10,115 nt of DNA from Dehalococcoidia bacterium (lineage in GTDB: Bacteria; Chloroflexota; Dehalococcoidia; Dehalococcoidales; JAUWYK01). Position 1 is the first letter of the stretch, and each line of letters starts with the position of its first letter. Below the pieces are notes generated by a model. It ran no database searches. It saw only the letters and a program-made list of their open reading frames with translations, and was not told the DNA's origin. Positions 1 through 7,860 of the stretch are shown in pieces. The stretch lies in assembly GCA_030615865.1 (NCBI GenBank), contig JAUWYK010000069.1:1-10115 (forward strand). The letters run 5' to 3'. The translations under genes were made by a program, and so were the position numbers.

Positions 1-613
<613 letters not shown>

Positions 614-645
614 TGCTTCAGATTTGATATTAGTCCTCAATATTC

Positions 646-661
646 AATTGTTAAAGTACTA
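646..661 (-). promoter_or_regulatory. boxA-like rRNA antitermination site
   Basis: The minus strand reads TAGTACTTTAACAATT. Its last eleven bases, CTTTAACAATT, match the E. coli rrn boxA (TGCTCTTTAACAATT), which in that organism recruits the NusB/NusE antitermination complex. It lies about 33 nt upstream of the 23S 5' end and downstream of the promoter, as boxA sites do. The site is seen in the sequence; its function is inferred. Confidence 0.65.
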
Positions 662-675
662 TAGACATAAGTAAA

Positions 676-701
676 CGGCTTGGTGATGAATCACCAAGCC
701 G
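676..701 (-). other. Perfect 11-bp stem hairpin in the 23S leader
   Basis: Arms at 676-686 and 691-701 (CGGCTTGGTGA / TCACCAAGCCG) pair perfectly around a four-base loop. It sits in the transcribed leader between the promoter (772-800) and boxA (646-661). There is no clean T-tract after the stem on either strand, so it is a poor intrinsic terminator. A processing stem or leader structure is more likely. Confidence 0.6.
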
Positions 702-771
702 CTCGCTTGGTTGCCAATCACCATTCCTTACTTTATGTATCAACCTTTGCCATCAAAAAATCCTTGTATAA

Positions 772-800
772 AGGTTAGCATATATCAAAAGGTTTGTCAA
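772..800 (-). promoter_or_regulatory. Promoter of the 23S rRNA gene
   Basis: On the minus strand a perfect -35 box TTGACA (795-800) is followed after 17 bp by TAACCT (772-777), a weak match to the -10 consensus. The predicted start would be near 765, giving a leader of about 150 nt that contains the hairpin and the boxA-like site. The perfect -35, the correct spacing and the lack of any other gene upstream make this the likely rRNA promoter. The poor -10 lowers confidence. Confidence 0.6.
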
Positions 801-835
801 CCCCTTATTGGCTTGATAGAAAAATGAGCCCAATA

Positions 836-844
836 TGGTATAAT
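836..844 (+). promoter_or_regulatory. Extended -10 promoter for the GH3-family gene
   Basis: The sequence TGGTATAAT is a perfect TATAAT (839-844) preceded by the TGn extension, so little -35 is needed. A possible -35, TTGATA at 813-818, is 20 bp away, which is longer than usual. Transcription would start near 851, giving a leader of about 35 nt with the ribosome-binding site. The promoter is back to back with the rRNA promoter: the boxes of the two face away from each other with only 12 bp between TTGACA and TTGATA. Confidence 0.6.
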
Positions 845-885
845 TAAGAAAATCGGCTGGATTTAACCAGAGGTGAGGGCATAGA

Positions 886-2523
886 ATGCCAACTGTGGCT
901 GAGCTCCTTAGACAAGGCAGGAAGCAAGAGCTGTGGCAGAGGTGCTGCGGTTTTATTGACCTTAGCCTGGAGGAATTTATGGTAATCCAGCGCCGATTGC
1001 TGCTGGAACAGATAGAGCTGCTGAAGAACTGTGAACTCGGGCGAAAGGTGATGCGGGGGGCTATGCCGACTAGCGTGGATGAATTCAGGGAGCAGGTTCC
1101 CCTAACTACCTATGCTGATTACGCACCCTACCTCCTCGAAAAAAGGGAGGACGTGCTGCCTATGCCACCAGTTGGCTGGCAACGGACTTCAGGTGTATCA
1201 GGTGAGTACCCTTGCAAATGGCTGCCTGTTACTCGAAAGTTCCTTGAGGAGATGTCTCCAACGCTCGCAGCAATGTATCTTCTTAGCACTTGTAGAGATA
1301 GGGAAAATTTCGATTTTCCAGAAAATGTAAGGCTCCTTTACCTTTTAGCACCACCACCTTATATGACAGGGACTTTGGGAAGACAGGCGGCGGAAGAGCT
1401 TGACTTTGTTATGCGGTTTATACCGCCGCTAGACGACGCTGAAAGCATGTCCTTTGAAGAAAGAATCAAAAAAGGCTTTGAGCAGGCTCTTGAGGATGGG
1501 GTCGATGTTATTTTTGGGATAGCGAGCGTGCTGGTAGCGGTAGGTGAGAAGTTTGCTCAGGGAGCGGGTCCCAAAGACCTTAATGCCCTTATATCTTTGC
1601 TTTCCAAACCAGGACTTCTCCTCCGATTGACGAAGGCTTCACTCAAGAGCAAACTAGCGCGTCGCCCGATGTTTCCCAAGGATATCTGGCCAATTAAGGG
1701 GCTGATGACAGGGGGAACAGATACCGCGATATACAGAGCGAAGATTAAGGAGAGGTGGGGAAGAACCCCGTTAGATGTATATGCCTGTACAGAGGGTTTT
1801 ATCATAGCTATGCAGACCTGGGACTATGAAGGTATGACTTTCGTGCCCGACTTTAACCTCTTAGAATTTGTTCCTGAGGACGAGCATCTGAAATTAAAGG
1901 CAGACCCTTCTTATCAGCCATATACTATTTTACTGGATGAAGTGAAGCCGGGGGAGAATTACGAGATAATCATTACTAACTTTCATGGCGGTCCCCTTGT
2001 CAGGTATCGGGTTGACGACATAATCCGAATAACCTCGCTGCGCAATGAAAAGCTCAATATAGATATCCCCCAGATGGTGTTTTATAGCAGGGCAAATGAT
2101 ATCATTGACCTTGCTGCCTTCCCCCATGCCTATCTTACAGAAAAAATCATCTGGCAGGCAATAGAGAACTCCGGCGTAGATTATATGGACTGGGTGGCAC
2201 GGAAAGAGCAGAGAAAAGGAGAACCGGCATTAATCTTATATCTTGAGCTTAAAGAAAATATCTATGAAAACGAAGAGGTGGCTACCATTATACATAAACA
2301 GCTCAAGATAAATAAAGATTATGCTGATATTGAGGACCTATCAGGTTCAAAGCCACTTAATGTGACTTTACTCCCCTCTGGAGCGTTTGAACAGTACATC
2401 TCAAGGCAGCGGGCTGCCGGCGCTGAACTTGCCCATCTCAAACCACCCCATATTAATCCTTCCGATAGTGTAATTGAGACTCTACTAGGCGGGTCTCACG
2501 CAGTCTTAGCTTCCTCAAAGTGA
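886..2523 (+). CDS. GH3-family acyl-adenylating enzyme (545 aa)
   Basis: This protein matches the GH3 (auxin-responsive promoter) family, members of the adenylate-forming enzyme superfamily. Plant members activate carboxylates such as indole-acetate or jasmonate with ATP and join them to amino acids. Substrates of bacterial members are mostly unknown. The three nucleotide-binding signatures are visible in order: RTSGVSGE at residues 100-107 (compare plant SSGTSAGE), YACTEG at 299-304, and RYRVDDIIRI at 373-382 (compare RYRVGDVV, with Asp in place of the Gly). Residues 400-408 (YSRANDIID) fit the hinge region before the C-terminal domain. The length is near that of the family, with no signal peptide or membrane segment, so it should be cytoplasmic. 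The start is supported by AGGTGAG at 871-877, eight bases before the ATG. It appears to be a single-gene unit, as the next gene is 167 bp downstream behind a repeat-rich gap. Family call is firm; substrate unknown. Confidence 0.88.
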   Translation: MPTVAELLRQGRKQELWQRCCGFIDLSLEEFMVIQRRLLLEQIELLKNCELGRKVMRGAMPTSVDEFREQVPLTTYADYAPYLLEKREDVLPMPPVGWQRTSGVSGEYPCKWLPVTRKFLEEMSPTLAAMYLLSTCRDRENFDFPENVRLLYLLAPPPYMTGTLGRQAAEELDFVMRFIPPLDDAESMSFEERIKKGFEQALEDGVDVIFGIASVLVAVGEKFAQGAGPKDLNALISLLSKPGLLLRLTKASLKSKLARRPMFPKDIWPIKGLMTGGTDTAIYRAKIKERWGRTPLDVYACTEGFIIAMQTWDYEGMTFVPDFNLLEFVPEDEHLKLKADPSYQPYTILLDEVKPGENYEIIITNFHGGPLVRYRVDDIIRITSLRNEKLNIDIPQMVFYSRANDIIDLAAFPHAYLTEKIIWQAIENSGVDYMDWVARKEQRKGEPALILYLELKENIYENEEVATIIHKQLKINKDYADIEDLSGSKPLNVTLLPSGAFEQYISRQRAAGAELAHLKPPHINPSDSVIETLLGGSHAVLASSK

Positions 2524-2540
2524 TTCGCAGTAGAAACCCG

Positions 2541-2662
2541 TACTAAATCCTATGGTGCCCCCTACTAAAATACTACGATACCCCCCCACTAATATACTAC
2601 ATATTTCTATTGCCCTTCCTCAGCTTGAGTAGTAGTATTAATTAAGTAGTATTAATTTTAGT
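2541..2662. repeat. Short tandem and inverted ACTAC/GTAGT repeats between GH3 and the c-di-GMP gene
   Basis: Three imperfect tandem units of about 22-24 bp start at 2541, 2563 and 2587. Each begins (T/C)ACTAA; the first two end in runs of C and the last two share ATACTAC. ATACTAC occurs at 2570-2576 and 2594-2600. Its exact inverse GTAGTAT occurs at 2632-2638 and 2646-2652, within a 12-bp direct repeat GTAGTATTAATT (2632-2643 and 2646-2657). The copies could form alternative stems in RNA or serve as protein-binding sites. No terminator with a clear T-tract was found for the GH3 gene here. Confidence 0.65.
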
Positions 2663-2685
2663 GAGGCTAATTAAATAAGGAAGGG
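2613..2685 (+). promoter_or_regulatory. Shine-Dalgarno site with an upstream complementary segment
   Basis: The ribosome-binding site of the following gene, AGGAAGGG at 2678-2685, lies five bases before its ATG and decides that start. A perfect 8-nt complement, CCCTTCCT, lies upstream at 2613-2620. In a transcript that includes both, they can pair and mask the site. A weak promoter-like pair (TTGAGT at 2625-2630 and TATTAA at 2650-2655, 19 bp apart) would start transcription after the complement and leave the site free. Pairing is seen in sequence; regulation is inferred. Confidence 0.45.
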
Positions 2686-2690
2686 TTTAG

Positions 2691-5195
2691 ATGAGCATTT
2701 GGTTTGTAATCCCTCTTTTGACTTTCGTTGCTTTTATTTGGCTAATATGGGTTAATTTGCGCCACAGACCACTAAAGAGAGTACATAAAGTTTTCTTTCT
2801 TTTCCTTCTGGTAACTGCTTCTTGGTCTTTTACCTCTTGCTTAGTCACTGGTAATTTTCTCCCCGGAAAAGAGCTTTTATTTGCCAAACTCGCCCTCATC
2901 TTTATCCTCGCGGGAGCTGCCTTTTACTGCCATTTCTTCCGCTCCTTTCAGAATAAGCCTCTCGGAAAAGGAGTAATTATAGGATATGGGCTTACTTTGT
3001 TGCTTATTCCTTTTATTGTCCAAGACTACGTCATAAAAGAGGCCTCTGTTATCAGTGGAGGACTGTATCCTGAATTTAGCCCCACTATCTATCCCATTGC
3101 TCTGATTTATCTGACCCTTGTAGGTTCAGCGGTACTGCCTCTAATCAAACAATATAGACGCTCTATCGATCCTCTTACCCGTAATAGGATTGCGTATCTG
3201 TTGACAGGATTTAGTATAACGACACTATTTGTTTTACTTGAGTTGTATCCCCCTGTCGGGAAATATCCTTTGGTCCACCTAGGCAACCTGGGCAATGCTG
3301 TCCTTATCACCTATGCTATTGTTAAGTACCAGCTACTCGATGTTAGAATAGTGGTAAGAAGAGGGCTGACATATGCTGTCACCATGCTTTGCTTCGCTGC
3401 TCTCTATGTTGCTCTCTTCTTTGGTCTACTTCGTTCCTTTCATCTAGAGGCAGGCTATAGTACCGTAGCCGCCGGTGCCGGGGTGGCATTTTTAATTGTC
3501 ATCCTATTCTACCCCATAAAAAACACTCTCCAAAAGTGGATAGAGCGCCTCGTTTATAAAGAAACCTATGACTATCGCCACATGTTATTGACTTTTGCTG
3601 ACAAGATGAGTCACGTTCTCAACCTCGAAGAATTAGCCGAAAGCATGCTAACTCTGATAACCAAGGCGATACATACTAAGGAAGTAAGCCTCTACCTGCC
3701 TGCTGAGGGAAGGGGTGATTTTATCGCCCGGTTCAACATGCCAGACCAGGGAAACCCGTCTACTAGGATGAAACTGGCGAAAGATAACCCTATTGTGACC
3801 TGGCTGGCTAAAGAGGGCAGGCCTTTTAGCCGAGAGCAAATAGACATTGTTCCCCAACTTAAGAGCTTATGGGAGAAGGAAAGGGAGCAGCTTACAGCCT
3901 CGGAGATAGAGCTATTTTTCCCGGTAAAGAGCAAGGGCACCCTAATTGGCATCCTAGCCGTAGGCAGAAAGCTGCACGATTCTGCTTACAGAAGTGAAGA
4001 TGTAGACCTGATTATGACTATGGCCACTGAAGCCGGGGTGGTTATGGAAAATGCTCAACTTTATGCTGCAGCCAAGATGAGGGCTAATACTGATGAGCTA
4101 ACCGGATTATTTAATCACCGCTATTTTCATGAGCGACTTGAGGAAGAAATCACCAGGGGTCTTCGCTTTGGGGCAACATTTTCTCTGATCTTTTTAGATT
4201 TGGACCTTTTCAAGCGATACAATGATATCCACGGCCACCTCGCTGGTGACGAGGTTCTTAAGCAGGTAGGGCAGTCCATCAGAGGCTCACTCCGAGCTGT
4301 AGATATGGCTTTCCGCTACGGTGGAGATGAGTTTGCCGTTATTTTACCTAGTGCATCCAGTGAGGATGCCTACCGGGTGGCAGAACGAATTCACAGAAGT
4401 ATAGAGCAAGTGATGAGCTCGAGGCAAGCTTTGTTGACTTGCAGCGCTGGTATAGCCTCGTGGCCTACCGATGGAGTGATGAGGGAGGCTCTCATCCAGT
4501 GCGCAGACTTAGCTTTATATGAGGCTAAGCGATGGGGGAATCGAACCTGTTTGTCCTCTGACGCAGTAGATTCCAATATACCAAAACTGCGAGCCGGGTC
4601 AGAGGCAAAAGAACAAGTTCTGAGCACGATTTACGCCCTAGCAGCTACTGTTGATGCCAGGGATCACCATACCTTTGGCCACTCCAGACGAGTGAGCAAT
4701 TATGCTACAGCCCTTGGTCAAGCAATTGGACTTCCTTCGGAGAGGATAGCAATACTTCGTACCGCTGGATTGTTACATGATATCGGTAAGATTGGCATCT
4801 CTGACGAGTTGCTCAATAAGACTACACTGTTGAATGAGGAAGACTGGGAGCCAATGCATTCCCATCCCGCCCTGGGCACATCCATACTTAAGCATATCAA
4901 TGGTTTAGCTGGCTGCCTACCAGGAATTCAGTACCACCATGAGCGCTATGATGGAACTGGGTATCCATCTGGTCTTAATGGTGAGAATATTCCACTTGAT
5001 GCCCGGATCATAGCCATAGCCGATGCTTACGAGGCTATGACCTCACCACGCCCTTACCGAAAGGGGGAGCTAACACATAAACAAGCACTGGAGGAATTGG
5101 AGCGCAACGCTGGGACTCAATTGGACCCTGAACTTGTTAAGGTCTTTTGTACTCTCAAGAAGCGGATTTTACCGGCGGAGGTAAGAGCTATATGA
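2691..5195 (+). CDS. Membrane 7TM-GAF-GGDEF-HD-GYP cyclic di-GMP synthase/phosphodiesterase (834 aa)
   Basis: The N-terminal 275 or so residues hold about eight or nine hydrophobic segments, resembling the 7TM sensor region found at the front of many histidine kinases, plus extra helices. Then come a GAF domain (about 300-455), a GGDEF diguanylate cyclase domain (about 465-625) and an HD-GYP phosphodiesterase domain (about 635-825). The cyclase looks active: GGDEF at 544-548, FKRYND and GHLAGD upstream, and a canonical inhibitory-site motif RAVD at 535-538, exactly five residues before GGDEF. The phosphodiesterase also looks intact: GH at 663-664, HDIGKIGI from 696, MHSHP at 722-726, HHERYDGTGYP at 749-759 and the ADAYEAMTS segment with Asp778. 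By family knowledge the first makes cyclic di-GMP from two GTP and the second cleaves it, so the protein is probably switchable by a membrane or GAF-bound signal. A response regulator gene follows after 47 nt, probably in the same operon. Signal and net direction are unknown. Confidence 0.92.
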   Translation: MSIWFVIPLLTFVAFIWLIWVNLRHRPLKRVHKVFFLFLLVTASWSFTSCLVTGNFLPGKELLFAKLALIFILAGAAFYCHFFRSFQNKPLGKGVIIGYGLTLLLIPFIVQDYVIKEASVISGGLYPEFSPTIYPIALIYLTLVGSAVLPLIKQYRRSIDPLTRNRIAYLLTGFSITTLFVLLELYPPVGKYPLVHLGNLGNAVLITYAIVKYQLLDVRIVVRRGLTYAVTMLCFAALYVALFFGLLRSFHLEAGYSTVAAGAGVAFLIVILFYPIKNTLQKWIERLVYKETYDYRHMLLTFADKMSHVLNLEELAESMLTLITKAIHTKEVSLYLPAEGRGDFIARFNMPDQGNPSTRMKLAKDNPIVTWLAKEGRPFSREQIDIVPQLKSLWEKEREQLTASEIELFFPVKSKGTLIGILAVGRKLHDSAYRSEDVDLIMTMATEAGVVMENAQLYAAAKMRANTDELTGLFNHRYFHERLEEEITRGLRFGATFSLIFLDLDLFKRYNDIHGHLAGDEVLKQVGQSIRGSLRAVDMAFRYGGDEFAVILPSASSEDAYRVAERIHRSIEQVMSSRQALLTCSAGIASWPTDGVMREALIQCADLALYEAKRWGNRTCLSSDAVDSNIPKLRAGSEAKEQVLSTIYALAATVDARDHHTFGHSRRVSNYATALGQAIGLPSERIAILRTAGLLHDIGKIGISDELLNKTTLLNEEDWEPMHSHPALGTSILKHINGLAGCLPGIQYHHERYDGTGYPSGLNGENIPLDARIIAIADAYEAMTSPRPYRKGELTHKQALEELERNAGTQLDPELVKVFCTLKKRILPAEVRAI

Positions 5196-5242
5196 CCACA
5201 GCATGGAGCCGTGTACCTTCTTAGCCTATAAGGAGCTTAAAG

Positions 5243-6019
5243 ATGGACATTGATGAACATTTGCAGGTAACTGAAGAGAGCAAAATGGGAAAATTAACCA
5301 TCTTTATCGTTGATAACCAGCCCATTTTTCGTCAAGGTATCTGCCAGGCATTATCCTCATACCCTGATATAGAGGTGATGGGAGAGTGTGATTTGACTGC
5401 TGATGCGTGGAGCCTCGTTGAGAGTCTTTCGCCTGATGTAGCATTGGTAGATATTAACACGCCTTTACCCAACGAGTTTGGTCTGGCACATCAAATTGCT
5501 ACTCGCTGTCCCAAGGTGGCGGTGGTGATACTTGCTCCCAACCCTGATGATGACCAGCTTTTCCACGCTATCAAATCAGGCGCAGTTGCTTTTTTAAGTA
5601 AGGATATTAGTGCCGATGAACTGGTCAGCACTCTTAGAAAGGTTAGGCGGGGAGAATATCCCATAAATGATAGCTTACTGAGTAGGGCAGGTGCCGCCAA
5701 GCAGGTATTGGAGCTGTTTCATAGTCTTTCTTTGATGGGCAAGGGTATAGAGTCTCTAATTACACCGCTCAGCCACCGGGAGACGGAAATATTGAAGTAC
5801 GTAGCTGAGGGAACCCCGAACAAGCGTATCGCTTATGCCCTCAATATTAGGGAGCAGACCATTAAGAACCATATTACCTCTATTATGCGCAAGCTGAATG
5901 CTAACGATCGGACCCACGCCGTGGTGCTGGCTATGCGTAAGGGATGGCTTAATCTTAATATAGAAGTAGAAGAAGTCTCAGACATCCCGGTAAGAAAAGA
6001 GCTAGCCACTTCCAGCTGA
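5243..6019 (+). CDS. NarL/LuxR-type response regulator with atypical receiver (258 aa)
   Basis: A receiver domain (about 17-135) is joined by a linker to a LuxR-type helix-turn-helix (about 175-237; LSHRETEILKYVAEG, then NKRIAYALNIREQTIKNHI). The likely phospho-acceptor is Asp70 (VALVDIN) and the conserved Lys is Lys120 (FLSKD). The acidic pair usually seen as DD is Asp24-Asn25, and the switch Thr/Ser is Ala98 (VVILAPNP). These two changes suggest that phosphorylation, or the change it causes, is altered. Activation by another route or constitutive DNA binding is possible. AGGAG at 5231-5235, seven bases before ATG 5243, supports this start, giving about 14 residues before the receiver. The inner ATG at 5285 has a weaker site. 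The gene lies 47 nt after the cyclic di-GMP enzyme gene, and no histidine kinase is in the window. It may be the output of that enzyme or control its transcription; both are inference. Confidence 0.88.
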   Translation: MDIDEHLQVTEESKMGKLTIFIVDNQPIFRQGICQALSSYPDIEVMGECDLTADAWSLVESLSPDVALVDINTPLPNEFGLAHQIATRCPKVAVVILAPNPDDDQLFHAIKSGAVAFLSKDISADELVSTLRKVRRGEYPINDSLLSRAGAAKQVLELFHSLSLMGKGIESLITPLSHRETEILKYVAEGTPNKRIAYALNIREQTIKNHITSIMRKLNANDRTHAVVLAMRKGWLNLNIEVEEVSDIPVRKELATSS

Positions 6020-6045
6020 AACTACTCTTTGGAAAGTTTGATTTA

Positions 6046-6630
6046 CTAAAGGTGCATTACTGTCATTACTACCCCGGCAAATAGAGGAATAGTTAAATTA
6101 TCATCTATCGGTAGTGATATAGCTTCCATAAGAGTGGCACTTACCGAGCCTACTAGTATGGTGAGCAAGGGGATATCAACGGCTGCATAGCCGAAGGCAA
6201 GCCCAGTGACAACACAGGAGATGAAACACGCTAGGTCTCCTTCCACAGTTTTGCCAAGGAGTTTCCTTTTGCCTATGCTCTCACCGACAATGGTACTTAC
6301 TGCATCTCCCACAGCCAGAAAGGAAAGCGCCAGTACAGCAATGTCTCTTTGGAAGGCTAGAAAGGCGATCAAGGAGGAAATAAGCACATAACTAGTGCCG
6401 GTTAAACGTGACTGCTCCTTTTCTCTCAACAGCGGCTTGAAGTGGGAAAGAAACCATCTATTTAGGCTCGGAGCCTTCAACCTTAGTAGCTCAAAGGCTA
6501 AGAAGATGAAAGTCACCGCGGCAACGGAGCAGAGTAAAACTGTTCTCGGCAGAAATAAGGCAGCTAGGGGAATTGCCAAGCCACCAAACATGTGGAATAG
6601 CCCTCTTTTAAGGGTGCTTGATGTGCCCAA
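6046..6630 (-). CDS. Polyprenol/phytol kinase-like integral membrane protein (194 aa)
   Basis: The protein is very hydrophobic, with about six membrane segments, and fits the dolichol kinase/phytol kinase/CDP-diglyceride synthase-like family. Members phosphorylate a polyprenol or isoprenoid alcohol, or transfer CTP-derived groups to lipid. Family marks are RGLFHMFGGL (9-18, the R..H..G pattern), FELLR at 46-50, EKEQSRLTGTSY (70-81), and GDA (108-110) followed by a spaced G...GK...LGK..EG block up to 131. The start is a TTG at 6628-6630. GAGGAAAGG (6633-6641) lies two bases before it, and the R9/H13 motif would be lost or cut if the inner ATG (residue 14) were used, so TTG is preferred. It is 48 nt downstream of the HtrA-like gene and ends 26 bp from the converging regulator gene, with no clear terminator between them. 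The exact substrate cannot be told. Confidence 0.75.
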   Translation of the reverse strand: MGTSSTLKRGLFHMFGGLAIPLAALFLPRTVLLCSVAAVTFIFLAFELLRLKAPSLNRWFLSHFKPLLREKEQSRLTGTSYVLISSLIAFLAFQRDIAVLALSFLAVGDAVSTIVGESIGKRKLLGKTVEGDLACFISCVVTGLAFGYAAVDIPLLTILVGSVSATLMEAISLPIDDNLTIPLFAGVVMTVMHL

Positions 6631-6678
6631 AACCTTTCCTCGGCTTGATATGACTACCTTCTACTGGATTTCAACAGT

Positions 6679-7860
6679 CTAAGATGCCCGTTTCCCTAAT
6701 TTCACCGCTATTTCCCGAGTTTCTCCGTCTCGCATTATTGTGAGCATAGCAGTTTCGTCTGGACTTTTATTTTCGCCTAAATAGCTGGTAAGGTCTGCTA
6801 CCTCACGAACAGGGATTCCGTCAATAGCTACTATAATGTCATCGGCGGTAATTCCCGCCAGTGCGGCAGGGTTTTCTGCTATAGCTTCAGTGACTCGGGT
6901 TCCGTTTATTGTGTCCAATTGCCTGGCTCGTGCCTCCTGTAGGGTAAGGTTGGTCAGCTTGACCCCCAGCCAAGGGTAGTCAAAGAAGCCATGGTCAATG
7001 AGGGAAAGAGCTACCCTTTTGAGTTTATTCGAAGACACAGAGTAGTAAATTCCATCCCCTTCCCCAGGGTCGACCCGGGCTATAGTCAGTCCAATAACCT
7101 CGCCCTTTGAGTTTATGAGTGGTCCCCCTGAGTTTCCAAAATTCACTGTAGCATCACATTGAATTAAGTTAGCCACCCAGTGGTGCTTACCGGTGTCGTA
7201 TTCAATGTCAACGAACCTATCCTTTTGGCTAACAATGCCTGAGGTCACCGTTCCCGATAGCTCAAACGGGCTGCCAATAGCTATAACGGGTTCACCAATA
7301 GCAATGGCATTTGAGTCTCCCACTGTTAACGCATCAGTAGTCAATGCTTGTTCCAGTGTTAACACGGCGATATCACTAAACGGACAATAACCGGTGACAG
7401 AGGCGGCACTAATGGTGCCGTCGTATAGAATAACGTCAACCTTAGTTGCCTCCTCAACTACGTGGTAAGCAGTTACTACATACCCCCGGGGGTCGAAGAT
7501 GAAACCCGAGGCGGTTATTTGCTTTGTCCCTCCAGCTTCGGTTATAACTTCAACTACACCGCTCTTAACCTCTTCATAAAGCCTCTCAGTACTTATGACA
7601 GCTATATCCTCAATCTTACTACTTAGGGTGCTAATTTTGTCCTCTACATTCATCATCCGGCTTGTTACTTCCTTGTTGAGAGATGCCATCTCCGCATCCA
7701 TGATATTAATATTGCCCTGCATGCTTATAATTTGATGGCTAGCTTCTTTCTGTAATTCGGTCAAGGCAACGATTTCTCTATTGAGATTGAAACAATAAGC
7801 GCCAAGAATACCAACAATAATCACCAGAAAACCTAATATACCAATGACCTTCTTACTCAT
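6679..7860 (-). CDS. Membrane-anchored HtrA/DegP-type serine protease with one PDZ domain (393 aa)
   Basis: This is a trypsin-fold HtrA protease, a class that degrades or processes misfolded and damaged proteins outside the cytoplasmic membrane. An N-terminal membrane segment (about 5-24) is followed by a probable coiled coil (about 25-90) rich in E, K, S and hydrophobic residues. The catalytic triad is complete: His133 in TAYHVV, Asp163 in FSDIAVL and Ser244 in GNSGGPL, preceded by QCDATVNF. One PDZ domain spans about 296-390 (PWLGVKL, later DDIIVAIDG). Cys23 in LGAYC does not fit a lipobox (Tyr before Cys), so a plain transmembrane anchor is more likely than a lipoprotein. GGAGG five bases before the ATG gives a strong start. 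It is the first gene of a pair with the lipid kinase-like gene and lies downstream of the DUF4350-like gene. The long coiled-coil stalk is less usual than in DegP and may mediate oligomerisation. Confidence 0.92.
   Translation of the reverse strand: MSKKVIGILGFLVIIVGILGAYCFNLNREIVALTELQKEASHQIISMQGNINIMDAEMASLNKEVTSRMMNVEDKISTLSSKIEDIAVISTERLYEEVKSGVVEVITEAGGTKQITASGFIFDPRGYVVTAYHVVEEATKVDVILYDGTISAASVTGYCPFSDIAVLTLEQALTTDALTVGDSNAIAIGEPVIAIGSPFELSGTVTSGIVSQKDRFVDIEYDTGKHHWVANLIQCDATVNFGNSGGPLINSKGEVIGLTIARVDPGEGDGIYYSVSSNKLKRVALSLIDHGFFDYPWLGVKLTNLTLQEARARQLDTINGTRVTEAIAENPAALAGITADDIIVAIDGIPVREVADLTSYLGENKSPDETAMLTIMRDGETREIAVKLGKRAS

Noticed and set aside
676..701. Intrinsic terminator in the 23S leader
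   Set aside because: The stem is strong but no run of T follows on either strand, and it would stop rRNA transcription.
2541..2662. CRISPR array or cyclic di-GMP riboswitch upstream of the c-di-GMP enzyme
   Set aside because: The repeats are too short, imperfect and closely spaced for CRISPR, and the conserved core of GEMM-type riboswitches is not visible.
6019..6039. Bidirectional terminator between the regulator and the lipid kinase-like gene
   Set aside because: Only a 5-bp AAACT/AGTTT stem with an 11-base loop is present; too weak to call.
7780..7800. Lipobox in the HtrA-like protein at Cys23
   Set aside because: The residue before Cys is Tyr, which does not fit the lipobox; a transmembrane anchor explains the segment.
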